From Metabacillus halosaccharovorans (GTDB lineage: Bacteria > Bacillota > Bacilli > Bacillales > Bacillaceae): a DNA stretch of 64,000 bases. The DNA lies in NCBI RefSeq assembly GCF_002019635.1, contig NZ_KV917371.1, positions 1,842,001-1,906,000 of the forward strand, written 5' to 3'. Shown in pieces: positions 1-8,776 of this stretch. Numbering within the stretch: position 1 is the first letter of the stretch; the number at the start of each line of letters is the position of its first letter. Both the position numbers and the translations under genes were made by a program. The notes beneath the pieces were generated by a model that did not search any database, was not told the origin of the DNA, and saw nothing but the letters and a program-made list of their open reading frames with translations.

Positions 1-541
1 CAAGCATACTTAATGCGTCTGCACGGTTTGGAGTTAATCCAAGCTCAAGTACAGCATCATCTAGATTCAGCTGTTCCAGTGCATCCGCCCCTACTTCTAC
101 ATCATTTGGGAATACGAAAATTCCTTCTGAATATTCTTTCGCAACTAGCTTCGACTCAATACCGAGCTCCTGAAGGGAACAAATCATTCCATTTGAAACC
201 TCTCCACGAAGCTTTGCCTTTTTAATTTTAAAGTTACCAGGTAAAACTGCACCTACTGTGGCAACAGCAACCTTCTGACCTTTATCTACATTTTTGGCAC
301 CGCAAATAATTTGTGTAAGCTCACCGTTCCCCAAATCAACTTGACATTTATTTAATTTATCTGCATCCGGATGTTGCTCTTTTTCAACAACGTGACCAAT
401 GACAACGCCCTTTATGCCATCGTTTAAAACGTCAACACCTTCTACTTCAATTCCGCTACGTGTAATTTTTTCAGCTAACTCATCAGGTGTGATTCCTGAC
501 AGGTCAACATATTCTGCTAACCATTTATATGAAACAAACAT
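1..541 (-). CDS. pheT: Phenylalanine--tRNA ligase beta subunit, N-terminal part
   Basis: Only the first 180 codons are in the window; the gene runs off the left edge. The beta subunit pairs with PheS as an alpha2-beta2 enzyme that charges tRNA-Phe. The start ([12 protein letters not shown]) is preceded by an AGGAGG site. The visible part shows the N-terminal B1 region followed by the EMAP/OB-type tRNA-binding fold ([15 protein letters not shown], then IICGAKNV), which is typical of bacterial PheT. It lies 17 bp downstream of pheS and is co-transcribed under the upstream Phe T-box. No oddity is visible in the part present. Confidence 0.97.
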   Translation of the reverse strand, partial: MFVSYKWLAEYVDLSGITPDELAEKITRSGIEVEGVDVLNDGIKGVVIGHVVEKEQHPDADKLNKCQVDLGNGELTQIICGAKNVDKGQKVAVATVGAVLPGNFKIKKAKLRGEVSNGMICSLQELGIESKLVAKEYSEGIFVFPNDVEVGADALEQLNLDDAVLELGLTPNRADALSML

Positions 542-558
542 ATTGTTATATCCTCCTT

Positions 559-1593
559 TTACGCTCGTTTAAATTGTTTTAAGAATCGTACATCATCTGT
601 ATAGAAATGTCGGATATCATCAATTCCGTACTTTAGCATCGCGATACGCTCAGGCCCCATTCCAAAAGCAAATCCGCTGTATTTCTTTGAATCAAAGCCA
701 GCCATTTCTAGTACGTTTGGGTGCACCATTCCAGCTCCAAGAATTTCAATCCAGCCTGTACCTTTACACACATTACATCCTTTTCCACCACATGAGAAGC
801 AGGATACATCAACCTCTACTGAAGGCTCTGTAAATGGGAAAAAGCTAGGACGAAGGCGAATTTCACGCTCTTCACCGAACATCTTTTTAGCAAATACTTC
901 AAGTGTACCTTTTAAATCACTCATGCTGATATTTTCATCAACAACCAGTCCTTCAATCTGTGTGAACTGATGTGAGTGTGTCGCGTCATCGTTATCACGT
1001 CGATATACCTTGCCAGGACAGATAACCTTAACAGGTCCCTTCCCTTCATGCTTTTGCATTGTTCTAGCCTGAACAGGTGAAGTGTGTGTACGTAAAAGCA
1101 ATTCTTCTGTAATGTAGAAGGAATCCTGCATATCACGTGCCGGATGTCCTTTTGGAAGGTTTAATGCTTCAAAGTTATAATAATCTGTTTCAACTTCAGG
1201 ACCTTCTGCAATTTGATAACCCATTCCAAGGAATAGATCTTCAATTTCTTCAATAACAGCCGTAATCGGATGATGATTCCCAACTTTTACTGGACGACCA
1301 GGTAATGTTACATCAATTGTTTCAGTTGCTAACTTTTGCTCAACAGCAAGTTGTTCTAAATGCTCCTGCTTGCTTGAAATAGATGTTGCAATAGCTTCTC
1401 TTACTTCATTTGCAAGTGCCCCCATAACAGGACGTTCTTCGGCCGATAGCTTTCCCATTCCTCTTAACACTTCTGTAATCGGTCCTTTTTTACCCAAGTA
1501 AGCGACACGTATGTCATTTAATGCCTTTAAATCATGCGCTTGTTCTACTTTTTCAAGCGCTTCTTGTTGAAGCTGTTTTAACTGCTCCTGCAT
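559..1593 (-). CDS. pheS: Phenylalanine--tRNA ligase alpha subunit
   Basis: This is the catalytic alpha subunit of PheRS, 344 residues, the usual length. An N-terminal coiled coil (about residues 1-90) binds tRNA and is followed by the class II aminoacyl-tRNA synthetase core. Motif 2 region ([15 protein letters not shown]) and motif 3 ([15 protein letters not shown] near the C-terminus) are visible, as is a [14 protein letters not shown] cysteine cluster seen in Bacillus PheS. An AGGAAGAACAA ribosome site precedes the ATG. It is the first gene of pheST and sits behind a T-box attenuator that reads uncharged tRNA-Phe. Confidence 0.98.
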   Translation of the reverse strand: MQEQLKQLQQEALEKVEQAHDLKALNDIRVAYLGKKGPITEVLRGMGKLSAEERPVMGALANEVREAIATSISSKQEHLEQLAVEQKLATETIDVTLPGRPVKVGNHHPITAVIEEIEDLFLGMGYQIAEGPEVETDYYNFEALNLPKGHPARDMQDSFYITEELLLRTHTSPVQARTMQKHEGKGPVKVICPGKVYRRDNDDATHSHQFTQIEGLVVDENISMSDLKGTLEVFAKKMFGEEREIRLRPSFFPFTEPSVEVDVSCFSCGGKGCNVCKGTGWIEILGAGMVHPNVLEMAGFDSKKYSGFAFGMGPERIAMLKYGIDDIRHFYTDDVRFLKQFKRA

Positions 1594-1639
1594 TTGTTCT
1601 TCCTCCTTTATTTAAAAACCTCATTAGCGGTTTTTTTGC

Positions 1640-1916
1640 AAAATAAAAAACCCGCCCCATAAAAGGGACGAGTTGAAATCGCGTTACCACCCTTGTTAGC
1701 TATACTTTGATTTTGTCCTAAGTATAACTCACTTCATTTCCATAACGGTAAAAACCGGAACACCTTTACGTCTATTGACGGTCTAAGTGTCAACTCGAGA
1801 GGTGAATTCATTTACTTCTATCCAAAAAATGCTTTCAGTCCCGGCATTTTCTCCCTGAATGGACGAACTGTAAATTACTAGTCTCTGTCATCGTTTTGTT
1901 TCATATATGTAATGTC
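1640..1916 (-). promoter_or_regulatory. T-box leader (Phe) of pheST
   Basis: Read on the minus strand, the T-box sequence AAGGGTGGTAACGCG lies at 1680-1694. It is followed by a terminator (CTCGTCCC/GGGGCGGG stem, then a T-run, about 1640-1668). In the Stem I region the GAA-TTC-ACC context gives TTC as the specifier codon (1804-1806), matching phenylalanine. When uncharged tRNA-Phe pairs with specifier and T-box, the antiterminator forms and pheST is transcribed. The predicted start is near 1916. Confidence 0.95.
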
Positions 1917-1922
1917 TATCTT

Positions 1923-1951
1923 ATTATAATCAAAACAATATGTTCCCGCAA
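1923..1951 (-). promoter_or_regulatory. SigA promoter of the pheST T-box leader
   Basis: On the minus strand the -35 TTGCGG (1946-1951) and -10 TATAAT (1923-1928) are separated by 17 bp, placing the start about 7 bp further left, at the 5' end of the T-box leader. Confidence 0.75.
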
Positions 1952-1956
1952 CCTGC

Positions 1957-2709
1957 CTATTTTCGCAAATGATAAAGAAGAATGCCTGCAGCAATTGCAA
2001 CATTTAACGATTCTGCTCCACCATAAATAGGAATGTACAGATTTTTAGTTGCTTGATCTAATAAATCTTTATTTACACCACTGCCTTCGTTTCCTAGGAG
2101 GAGACAAAACTGGTCAGCTTCTGGAACTTCTTTGTAACTCACTCCATTTTGCAAAGATGTGCCGTAGACAGGGATATTGTTGTTCTTATAAACATTGAGC
2201 CACTCATCTAGACTGCCTTTTACGATTGGTAAATGAAATAATGAACCTTGGCTGGAGCGAATCACTTTAGAATTAAAGTGATCAACTGTTCCTTCACCTA
2301 AAATCACTCCGTCTATTCCAGCTGCGTCAGCTGTACGAATAATCGTTCCCAAGTTACCAGGATCTTGAACACTATCTAATAATAATACTTTTGTCCATTT
2401 TTCAGGTGTGTAAGTTGTCTGAAACTCACAAATGGCTGCCACCCCTTGTGGAGCCTCTGTATCACTAATTGCTTTCATGACATCTTTCGTAACAAAAGTA
2501 ATACTAATATTATCGACATCCCAAGTATGTGGCAAACTGATTTCTTCTGAAACAATAAGTATTTTAATCATTTCTTTATTTTTCAAAGCCTCTTCAACTA
2601 AGTGAAAGCCTTCAATTATAAATGTACCGGTATTTTCACGCTCTTTTTTTGTATGTAGCTTCTTCCATTGTTTCACTTTTGGATTTTTAACTGATTCAAT
2701 TCGCTCCAC
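1957..2709 (-). CDS. ysgA: TrmH-family (SPOUT) RNA 2'-O-methyltransferase, YsgA-like
   Basis: This is a SPOUT-class RNA methyltransferase of the TrmH/RlmB group, which transfers a methyl group from SAM to a ribose 2'-OH in rRNA or tRNA; the exact target is not known from sequence. The N-terminal substrate-binding domain (VERIESVKNPKVKQW...) is followed by the catalytic knot with QDPGNLGTIIRTADAAG, LGNEGSGV and IPIYGGAESLNVAIAAGI. Three starts compete: TTG 2751, ATG 2715 and GTG 2709. I chose GTG because AAGGGAG lies 7 nt upstream of it and the protein then begins as Bacillus YsgA does. It lies upstream of pheST, as in B. subtilis. Confidence 0.9.
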   Translation of the reverse strand: MERIESVKNPKVKQWKKLHTKKERENTGTFIIEGFHLVEEALKNKEMIKILIVSEEISLPHTWDVDNISITFVTKDVMKAISDTEAPQGVAAICEFQTTYTPEKWTKVLLLDSVQDPGNLGTIIRTADAAGIDGVILGEGTVDHFNSKVIRSSQGSLFHLPIVKGSLDEWLNVYKNNNIPVYGTSLQNGVSYKEVPEADQFCLLLGNEGSGVNKDLLDQATKNLYIPIYGGAESLNVAIAAGILLYHLRK

Positions 2710-2865
2710 TTTCATACTCCCTTTTTGAACTATTCCAATTTCTCTTTCCAATCATACATAATTCTTACGTAATTAACAAATTCTATCATTAAAAGCTGTT
2801 ATCTAGTCATCATTTAATCAAACTAGATTTTTAGCTGTGACTACTTTTAAAAGGAGTGTTATACA

Positions 2866-3084
2866 GTGAATTTAAACCTTCGTCATGCGGTTATCTCAAA
2901 TGTTTCAGGAAATACTCAAGATCAACTACAAGACACCATTGTGGATGCCATTCAAAGTGGTGAGGAAAAAATGCTGCCAGGTTTAGGAGTTCTCTTTGAG
3001 GTCATTTGGCAGAATGCAAATGAAGGTGATAAAAAAGAAATGTTAACAACACTGGAGCAAGGTCTTAATAAAAATGTACAGTAA
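2866..3084 (+). CDS. sspI: Small acid-soluble spore protein SspI
   Basis: This 72-residue protein begins [15 protein letters not shown] and matches the SspI family throughout, including [23 protein letters not shown]. SspI is a minor acid-soluble protein of the spore core, made in the forespore; it is not one of the alpha/beta DNA-coating types. An AAGGAG ribosome site lies upstream. It is monocistronic and ends in a bidirectional terminator shared with the convergent ysdC gene. A forespore (SigG-type) promoter is expected from family knowledge, but I did not find a convincing one by eye. Confidence 0.96.
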   Translation: MNLNLRHAVISNVSGNTQDQLQDTIVDAIQSGEEKMLPGLGVLFEVIWQNANEGDKKEMLTTLEQGLNKNVQ

Positions 3085-3116
3085 AAAAATGCTGGGGAAT
3101 TCCCCCAGCATTTTTT
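3084..3116. terminator. Bidirectional terminator sspI/ysdC
   Basis: An A-run, the stem ATGCTGGGG/CCCCCAGCAT with a short loop, and a T-run form an intrinsic terminator that works in both directions between the convergent genes. Confidence 0.9.
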
Positions 3117-4200
3117 AATCGAAAGTAATTTTATTTACTGTTTCACGATCTAATCTTTTAATTACTTCTGCTATAAGCTTAACAGCATTTTCATAATCAT
3201 CACGGTGTAACATTGCTGCATGTGAATGGATATATCGAGTTGCGATTGTAATCGATAATGCCGGAACACCATTTGCAGATATATGAATAGCTCCTGAATC
3301 CGTACCGCCTCCAGCAATTGCATCAAATTGATACGGTATGTTCAGTTCATCAGCTGTATCTGTTACTAAATCCCTTAAGCCTTTATGCGATACCATGGAA
3401 GCATCATATAGAATAATTTGCGGACCTTCTCCCATTTTACTAGAAGCTTCCTTGTCAGAGATACCAGGCGTATCACCAGCAATACCAACATCTACGCCAA
3501 AAGCGATATCAGGCTGAATCATATTGGCAGAAGTACGGGCACCTCGTAAACCAACTTCTTCTTGTACAGTACCTACACCATAAACCACATTCGGATGATC
3601 TGTATCTTTTAATGCTTTTAAAACATCAATCGCGATAGCACAGCCAATTCGGTTGTCCCAAGCTTTCGCGAGAAGCATTTTCTCATTTTTCATCACTGTG
3701 AATTCAAAATAAGGAACAATCTGATCACCAGGCATAACACCAAATTCCATCGCCTCTTCACGGCTTGATGCACCGATATCAATAAACATATCTTTAATCT
3801 CCACCGGCTTTTTACGAGCTTCAGGAGGTAAAATATGTGGAGGCTTAGAACCGATTACTCCAGTAACCTCACCTTTTCTAGTCACAATTGTTACACGCTG
3901 TGCCAACATAACTTGTGACCACCAGCCCCCAACGGTTTGGAATCGAAGAAAACCTTTATCATCGATTTGTGTCACCATAAATCCAACTTCATCTAAGTGA
4001 CCGGCTATCATTACTTTAGGACCGTTTTCTTGTCCTACCTTTTTAGCAATTAAGCTTCCTAAGTTATCTGTTACAACTTCATCAGAAAATGGAGATATGT
4101 ATTTTTTCATAACATCGCGTACTTCGCGTTCATTACCTGGAATTCCTTTTGCATCTGTTAAGTCTTTTAGCATTGTTAATGTTTCATCTAGCTTCGTCAT
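3115..4200 (-). CDS. ysdC: M42 family glutamyl aminopeptidase-like metallopeptidase, YsdC
   Basis: A 361-residue cytoplasmic co-catalytic metallopeptidase of family M42 (FrvX/TET-like aminopeptidases), which trim peptides from the N-terminus and usually assemble as dodecamers. The metal-binding and catalytic elements are visible: [10 protein letters not shown] (His and the general region), [13 protein letters not shown] (bridging Asp), [10 protein letters not shown] (EE pair: general base and ligand), FGVDVG (Asp ligand) and the late [12 protein letters not shown] His ligand. The position next to ysdB matches B. subtilis. The true substrate is not known. Confidence 0.93.
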   Translation of the reverse strand: MTKLDETLTMLKDLTDAKGIPGNEREVRDVMKKYISPFSDEVVTDNLGSLIAKKVGQENGPKVMIAGHLDEVGFMVTQIDDKGFLRFQTVGGWWSQVMLAQRVTIVTRKGEVTGVIGSKPPHILPPEARKKPVEIKDMFIDIGASSREEAMEFGVMPGDQIVPYFEFTVMKNEKMLLAKAWDNRIGCAIAIDVLKALKDTDHPNVVYGVGTVQEEVGLRGARTSANMIQPDIAFGVDVGIAGDTPGISDKEASSKMGEGPQIILYDASMVSHKGLRDLVTDTADELNIPYQFDAIAGGGTDSGAIHISANGVPALSITIATRYIHSHAAMLHRDDYENAVKLIAEVIKRLDRETVNKITFD

Positions 4201-4276
4201 TTGTGTAGGCCTCCTTCAATTAACAATCATGTTTATTATACAATAAAGGATCTATAGAAAGAAAATAACTCCCTTC

Positions 4277-4765
4277 TTAGTATCCTTGTTGTTGTCGTTT
4301 GTGATTCACTTCATTTTTTAATATGTATGCTTTTTCTATTTGTAGTGAAGTAAAACCTAATAATTTACCGAGTAATAAATATTCCTCAAACATGTTTTTG
4401 TAGGTAGACAAAGATGAATCATGTTTAAATGCTGATACTTTTTCATAGACAATTAAAAATTGCTCAGTTAATGTTGCACTTGATTCTCGGTCTTCAAAGT
4501 GCATCGAAATATCTATGTTCAATTCTAATCCTAAGGACAAGATAAAGTGAATACCATCTACATATTCTTCTAATATGATATCAGTATGTGCAGGCGGCTT
4601 TAGACTCCAAAATTTAAAGCACCTGGTTTCATTTGCCAACTCACCAATTTCAACTAATAAAGCAAGTACTTTTCGATCAACCAAATTCTCATTCTCAAGA
4701 TTATGTTGCGCTTGTATTTTTGCATCTAATTCCTGCTGCATGTTAAATAGTACGGTAAAATTCAT
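4277..4765 (-). CDS. dUTP diphosphatase, all-alpha (dUTPase-2/MazG-like)
   Basis: The 162-residue helical protein resembles the dimeric dUTPase family (PF08761), which hydrolyses dUTP to dUMP and PPi and so keeps uracil out of DNA. The metal-binding helices appear as LLVEIGELANETRCFKFW (E-x-x-E type) and ILEEYVDGIHFILSL (E-x-x-D type). I chose the ATG at 4765 because GGAGG lies 8 nt upstream; the open frame continues to a TTG at 4783. It lies between ysdC and ysdB, where B. subtilis has no such gene, so it is a local addition. It is divergent from ysdB. Confidence 0.85.
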   Translation of the reverse strand: MNFTVLFNMQQELDAKIQAQHNLENENLVDRKVLALLVEIGELANETRCFKFWSLKPPAHTDIILEEYVDGIHFILSLGLELNIDISMHFEDRESSATLTEQFLIVYEKVSAFKHDSSLSTYKNMFEEYLLLGKLLGFTSLQIEKAYILKNEVNHKRQQQGY

Positions 4766-4822
4766 AAAGTATTCCTCCAACAATTTTCACTAAAAAAATT
4801 ATAACAAATTTTTTAAAAAACT

Positions 4823-4851
4823 TGGAACCTTTTCGGTCTCTCAATCGTATA
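4823..4851 (+). promoter_or_regulatory. SigW-type promoter of ysdB
   Basis: TGGAAC (4823-4828) and CGTATA (4846-4851) are separated by 17 bp. The SigW consensus is TGAAAC-N16/17-CGTA. B. subtilis ysdB is a known SigW regulon member, so the match has functional support. Confidence 0.8.
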
Positions 4852-4883
4852 TAAGAAAAATTGCCCTCAGGAGGGGTTTTACG

Positions 4884-5279
4884 ATGATTGTCATTTTATT
4901 ACGTTTGTTGTTAATCGTCTTGATTGTCTTTCTTCTTTATACAGGAATTAAGTTTTTATTTAATCCAAAACGAAAGCTCGAATTAGCACATGAACAAAAG
5001 CAGTTTTATTTTCTTGATGAAAAAGATAACGTAAGGAAAAACTTTTTACTTACGTACAAAGGTGCATTATTTGAAGGAGAGAAATATTTAGGAACAACAA
5101 CAAACTCTTTTGAAGTTGTCTCGATCTTTATTTGGTCAAAATCAACCAATGAGTTACAGGGACTGACGTTGGAGGATTTCGAACACATCCAAGAACAAGT
5201 GAAATTACGCTATCCTCATAGTAAGGTAGATTGGAAAAGTCCGATCAAGGAATTGATTTTGAAAAAAAGTCAAAGTTAA
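4884..5279 (+). CDS. ysdB: SigW-regulated membrane-anchored protein YsdB
   Basis: A 131-residue protein with one N-terminal membrane segment (about residues 2-25, VILLRLLLIVLIVFLLYTGIK) and a soluble domain with FLLTYKGALFEGEKYLG. It is the orthologue of B. subtilis YsdB, a protein of unknown biochemical role in the SigW envelope-stress regulon. An AGGAGGGG ribosome site and a SigW-type promoter lie directly upstream. It is transcribed opposite to its neighbours and ends in a hairpin at 5284-5312. Confidence 0.9.
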   Translation: MIVILLRLLLIVLIVFLLYTGIKFLFNPKRKLELAHEQKQFYFLDEKDNVRKNFLLTYKGALFEGEKYLGTTTNSFEVVSIFIWSKSTNELQGLTLEDFEHIQEQVKLRYPHSKVDWKSPIKELILKKSQS

Positions 5280-5283
5280 TAGA

Positions 5284-5312
5284 AGAGCTTGAGATACTCC
5301 ATCTCAAGCTCT
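5284..5312. terminator. Hairpin between ysdB and nucleoside hydrolase gene
   Basis: A 12-bp perfect stem (AGAGCTTGAGAT/ATCTCAAGCTCT, 5-nt loop) lies between two convergent genes. No strong T-run follows on either strand, so termination may be weak or may need a factor. Confidence 0.6.
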
Positions 5313-5315
5313 ACC

Positions 5316-6212
5316 TCACATAGAATTATGAACAACATGATAATAGTGATCGAAGAATTTTTCTCGATCAACACGTATGGCAATATTTCTTTTCCCGTCA
5401 ACTCTTTGTTGAAACTCCATCATCCCGAGTTGTTCCTCTTTTTTAACCTCAACTTCGATAGATCCTTGTTGATAGTCACAAATCTGAGGATCAAATAGAC
5501 AAGCTGCGGCAAGAGGATCATGAAAAGTCATATCATTTGATTGCAGCCAGGGTGAGCCAAAGTCTTCCACAGCTTCCATGAGCGGGGTAGAAAATAAATC
5601 TTCCTTTTCATTCCTTTTAAGAACTAATTGGGTGGTAACATTAAGACCAAAGGTAGTATGAACAGGAACATCAGTATGATAAACAACCGCTGCTGCTTGT
5701 GGATCTACCCAAGAGTTCCAATTTGATATTGGCATATCCATGGTTTTCTCTAATTCTTTTGAAAACACACCACTCATGATATGGAGTTCTTTTAGGAGCT
5801 TCGGTATCTCTGGATCCGCCAAAAATAATAAAGCAATGTTTGTTAAATGACCTACAGCTAAAAGTGAAATTTCATGGGGATTTTCACGAATGGTTTGCCT
5901 CATAAAATCAACAGCTTTGTTTTTCACAAATGATTTTTCATGATGCCAATTTGCCAGGTGTTTTGCTCCATCAGGTGTTGGATATAGTGAGCTTTGCATT
6001 AGCGTATAGTCTGCACCTGCTGCAATAGGAATGCTCATTCCAGCTGCTTTACATATGGCATCTGCTATCATTGCCCTTTTTTCGACTTCCCCGCCTATTG
6101 TCGTAATCCCCACTAGTTCACATAGTGGCTGACTTAATAAATACGCCAAGCAAAGGGCATCATCAATATCACCACCAATATCTGTATCAAGGAGAACTTT
6201 CTTTTTCACCAT
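5316..6212 (-). CDS. Nucleoside hydrolase (IunH/pyrimidine-type)
   Basis: This protein hydrolyses the N-glycosidic bond of ribonucleosides to give free base and ribose. The family's calcium-binding signature is at the N-terminus (LLDTDIGGDIDDALCLAYLL), and the second part of the site appears in FHDPLAAACLFDP near the C-terminus. Length (298 residues) is normal. The ATG at 6212 is used; a TTG one codon earlier is possible and the ribosome site is weak. It lies 27 bp after a TVP38-type gene in the same direction. B. subtilis has neither gene here. Base preference cannot be read from sequence. Confidence 0.92.
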   Translation of the reverse strand: MVKKKVLLDTDIGGDIDDALCLAYLLSQPLCELVGITTIGGEVEKRAMIADAICKAAGMSIPIAAGADYTLMQSSLYPTPDGAKHLANWHHEKSFVKNKAVDFMRQTIRENPHEISLLAVGHLTNIALLFLADPEIPKLLKELHIMSGVFSKELEKTMDMPISNWNSWVDPQAAAVVYHTDVPVHTTFGLNVTTQLVLKRNEKEDLFSTPLMEAVEDFGSPWLQSNDMTFHDPLAAACLFDPQICDYQQGSIEVEVKKEEQLGMMEFQQRVDGKRNIAIRVDREKFFDHYYHVVHNSM

Positions 6213-6238
6213 CAAATCATCAACTTTCTACGGTTTTA

Positions 6239-6820
6239 TCATGCTTTTTCCCTTATAAAAAAGTCATTCCACTTAATCAATACTTGTTTTTCTCTAAAAT
6301 AATAGATAAGAATAAACAAGCCGATCACAATCCCGATTAATACGACAGGAGGTAAAGTCTGAATAGATGCTCCTAAAAACGTAAACAAAAGTGTTGAAGG
6401 GATATGTGTAAGAAAAGAGAGTTTTGTATAACGTCCAAATGTTTTGGCTTTGTCTAAAATGCATAACGAAATAAGCGAAAAGTTGATAAAAGGGATCATT
6501 CTTAATATCATAATTTGAATAAAAGAAAAATTTGTATAAGTTCCCAACCATTTTCCCTTCATTTTCATTAAGCGATCCAACAGTTTAGGAAAGAGTTTTG
6601 TAACGAAATAAAAGGTAATACTCGAGCCTGTTAAACCAATGATTGAATACACTGACCCTAGTTGTGCACCAAATAAAATTCCTCCAGCTATACAAACAAC
6701 CGCAACAGGAAGAAACAAAAACTGCCTGATCATATGAAACAAAATAAAAGCAATTGGCGCAAAAAAGCCAGTTGTTTGAATGACGGTCAACACGGTAGAA
6801 GTGGCCAGTTGAATAGTCAT
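6239..6820 (-). CDS. TVP38/TMEM64 (VTT/DedA-superfamily) membrane protein
   Basis: About 193 residues with several membrane segments (for example FFAPIAFILFHMIRQFLFLP, AVVCIAGGILFGAQLGSVYS and the C-terminal VLIGIVIGLFILIYYF). The G-x-x-FG-x-x-x-G core (AGGILFGAQLGSVYSIIGLT) and the following FYFVTKLF are typical of VTT-domain proteins, several of which move lipids across membranes. The role of this copy is unknown. It is the upstream partner of the nucleoside hydrolase gene; GTG 6823 is an alternative start. Confidence 0.85.
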   Translation of the reverse strand: MTIQLATSTVLTVIQTTGFFAPIAFILFHMIRQFLFLPVAVVCIAGGILFGAQLGSVYSIIGLTGSSITFYFVTKLFPKLLDRLMKMKGKWLGTYTNFSFIQIMILRMIPFINFSLISLCILDKAKTFGRYTKLSFLTHIPSTLLFTFLGASIQTLPPVVLIGIVIGLFILIYYFREKQVLIKWNDFFIREKA

Positions 6821-6887
6821 CACCGCTTTCTAGTTGTAATCCATAGATGAAGTCGTATTGATTCCATTGTACGGGAAGATTTTGCGT

Positions 6888-7166
6888 TTATGCCAAAGAA
6901 ATTGTTAAATAAACCAAAAGTATAATGTGTCCGATTGCAATAAGCGGAAAGAAAACAGTAAAAGATGTATGTTTTGTTTTATGACGATATACTTTCATCG
7001 CAATATAACCGCCGATGGCTCCCCCCACGAGAGCAAATAACCATAGTGTTGATTCTTTTATGCGCCACTCTCCCCTAATAGCACGCTTTTTATCTGAGCC
7101 CATTAAGAAGAAGCAGATGATGTTTACTAATAGATAATAGACTAACACATAAAGCATTCTATTCAC
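6888..7166 (-). CDS. ysdA: DUF1294 small membrane protein YsdA
   Basis: A 92-residue protein with three predicted membrane segments (YVLVYYLLVNIICFFLMG, LWLFALVGGAIGGYIAM and FFPLIAIGHIILLVYLTI). The motif MGSDKKRAIRGEWRIKESTL followed by GGAIGG identifies DUF1294. The biochemical role is unknown. Position just downstream of rplT matches B. subtilis, but a strong terminator separates the two here. Confidence 0.9.
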   Translation of the reverse strand: MNRMLYVLVYYLLVNIICFFLMGSDKKRAIRGEWRIKESTLWLFALVGGAIGGYIAMKVYRHKTKHTSFTVFFPLIAIGHIILLVYLTISLA

Positions 7167-7208
7167 TTCCCTTCTGTATGTATAATACCTTAAAACTCCT
7201 TTGATATG

Positions 7209-7245
7209 AAAAAGAGCTGACTCTATCTACTTAGAGTCAGCTCTT
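7209..7245 (-). terminator. Terminator of the infC-rpmI-rplT operon
   Basis: On the minus strand the stem AAGAGCTGACTCT/AGAGTCAGCTCTT is followed by a run of T, 12 bp beyond the rplT stop. Confidence 0.92.
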
Positions 7246-7256
7246 ATACCGTTCAA

Positions 7257-7616
7257 TTATTTGTTAAGCTGTGCTTTAGCAGCATCTGCTAATTGAGAAA
7301 ATGCTTTTTCATCAGCAATAGCTAAGTCAGCAAGCATTTTACGGTTCACTTCGATACCAGCAAGCTTTAATCCGTGCATTAAACGGCTGTAAGAAAGACC
7401 ATTAACACGAGCAGCTGCATTGATACGAGTGATCCATAATTTACGGAAATCACGTTTCTTTTGACGACGATCACGGTATGCATACATCCATGATTTCATC
7501 ACTTGTTGATTTGCAACTTTGTATAATCTATGTTTAGAACCGAAATAACCTTTAGCTAATTTTAAAACTTTTTTACGACGTTTACGTGAAACGATACCGC
7601 CTTTTACTCTTGGCAT
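7257..7616 (-). CDS. rplT: 50S ribosomal protein L20
   Basis: This 119-residue protein is a full-length L20 ([23 protein letters not shown] start, [15 protein letters not shown] centre). L20 is needed early in 50S assembly, where its basic N-terminal tail binds 23S rRNA. In Bacillus, L20 also binds the infC leader and represses its own operon. It is the last gene of infC-rpmI-rplT, 32 bp after rpmI. Confidence 0.99.
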   Translation of the reverse strand: MPRVKGGIVSRKRRKKVLKLAKGYFGSKHRLYKVANQQVMKSWMYAYRDRRQKKRDFRKLWITRINAAARVNGLSYSRLMHGLKLAGIEVNRKMLADLAIADEKAFSQLADAAKAQLNK

Positions 7617-7648
7617 GTAAATTCCCTCCTATATTACGATGGTCCGAA

Positions 7649-7849
7649 TTATTTAATATTGTCTAATAAATGACGAATACGTTTGAAATCGCCTTTGCTT
7701 ACTACAGTTGATTTACGTAATTTACGTTTTGCTTTAGTAGATTTGTTAGCGAATAAGTGGCTTGTGTAAGCATGTGAACGTTTAAGTTTACCAGAGCCTG
7801 TTCTTTTGAAACGCTTAGCAGCTCCACGGTGAGTTTTCATTTTTGGCAT
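7649..7849 (-). CDS. rpmI: 50S ribosomal protein L35
   Basis: A 66-residue, very basic protein ([31 protein letters not shown]) with the complete L35 family pattern. It is the middle gene of the infC-rpmI-rplT operon, 21 bp after infC, and is co-regulated through the L20-responsive leader. Confidence 0.99.
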   Translation of the reverse strand: MPKMKTHRGAAKRFKRTGSGKLKRSHAYTSHLFANKSTKAKRKLRKSTVVSKGDFKRIRHLLDNIK

Positions 7850-7870
7850 AAGGTATTCCTCCTTAAGGGA

Positions 7871-8389
7871 TTATTGCTTTTCATTTTTCGGTGCTAGAAC
7901 TAAGAACATGCTGCGTCCATCCATTTTTGGATGTGATTCAATTGTGCTTAAATCTGCACATTCTGCTGAGAAGCGATCAAGCACCTTTTGACCGATTCCT
8001 TTATGAGTAATTGCACGTCCTTTGAAGCGGATAGAAGCTTTTACTTTATCGCCCTTCTCAAGGAATTTGCGTGCATTTCGAAGCTTAGTGTTAAAGTCAT
8101 GCTCATCAATTGTAGGACTTAAGCGGACCTCTTTAAGATTGATGATTTTTTGATTCTTACGAGCTTCTTTGTCTTTCTTTTGCTGTTCAAAACGAAATTT
8201 ACCGTAATCCATGATGCGGCAGACAGGAGGCTTTGCATTAGGAGCTACTAAAACTAAATCTAGATTAGCTCTTGTCGCAATTTCTAAAGCCTCTTGGCGA
8301 GATTTAATTCCAAGCTGATCTCCGTTGGCACCGATTAGACGAACCTCACGTGCGCGGATTCCGTCATTTACCATCATATCTTTGCTAAT
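7871..8389 (-). CDS. infC: Translation initiation factor IF-3 with an ATT start codon
   Basis: IF-3 keeps the 30S subunit free and checks start-codon pairing in the P site. Both domains are present: IF3-N ([18 protein letters not shown] ... [20 protein letters not shown]), linker [13 protein letters not shown] and IF3-C ([11 protein letters not shown] ... [10 protein letters not shown]). I place the start at ATT (8389): this gives [16 protein letters not shown], collinear with MSKDFIIN... of B. subtilis and Geobacillus IF-3, with GGAGG 9 nt upstream. ATG alternatives lie 4-5 codons further in, too far from the ribosome site. A rare start codon is typical of infC and supports IF-3 autocontrol. 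Confidence 0.95.
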   Translation of the reverse strand: MSKDMMVNDGIRAREVRLIGANGDQLGIKSRQEALEIATRANLDLVLVAPNAKPPVCRIMDYGKFRFEQQKKDKEARKNQKIINLKEVRLSPTIDEHDFNTKLRNARKFLEKGDKVKASIRFKGRAITHKGIGQKVLDRFSAECADLSTIESHPKMDGRSMFLVLAPKNEKQ

Positions 8390-8399
8390 AATTAGCCAC

Positions 8400-8619
8400 C
8401 TCCAAGGTTTTATCAAAACTGAATAGTAATTCTTAACACCGTCATTGTAGATCTTGGTCTTTTTATTTGAGACAAATAAAAAAGTGTGGATGCAAAACAC
8501 CCACACTACGATTGTATACATAAACTATATCATCGTTACCTGCCAACTACAAACGGATGTGTCAATCAGGTGAGAAGCGGGTGCTTCTGCTTGTTAAAAT
8601 ATAAGACTATTCAATTACC
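8400..8619 (-). promoter_or_regulatory. L20-type leader/attenuator of infC-rpmI-rplT
   Basis: The roughly 230-nt leader contains a GAAGC-ACC-CGCTTC element (8570-8592 area) and then an intrinsic terminator (AGTGTGG/CCACACT stem with T-run, 8478-8507) ahead of infC. In B. subtilis L20 binding to this leader favours the terminator. I infer the same here from gene content, terminator position and layout; I did not verify the L20 binding fold base by base. Confidence 0.8.
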
Positions 8620-8625
8620 TAGAGA

Positions 8626-8654
8626 ATTATACCATCTATACAAAGATCTTGCAA
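8626..8654 (-). promoter_or_regulatory. SigA promoter of the infC operon
   Basis: On the minus strand the -35 TTGCAA (8649-8654) and -10 TATAAT (8626-8631) are separated by 17 bp. Confidence 0.85.
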
Positions 8655-8776
8655 GCAAATAATATACTTTTAAAACAACAAATGTAATTCTATCAGAAGA
8701 ATTCTCTTCTTGCAATAACTTTTTTGATTTCACATTCAAAACCGGTGGAACAACCCCTGTTGAATAAAGTCTTACT

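Noticed and set aside
13-225. Plus-strand ORF of 70 codons at the left edge
   Set aside because: Antisense shadow of pheT, with no ribosome site.
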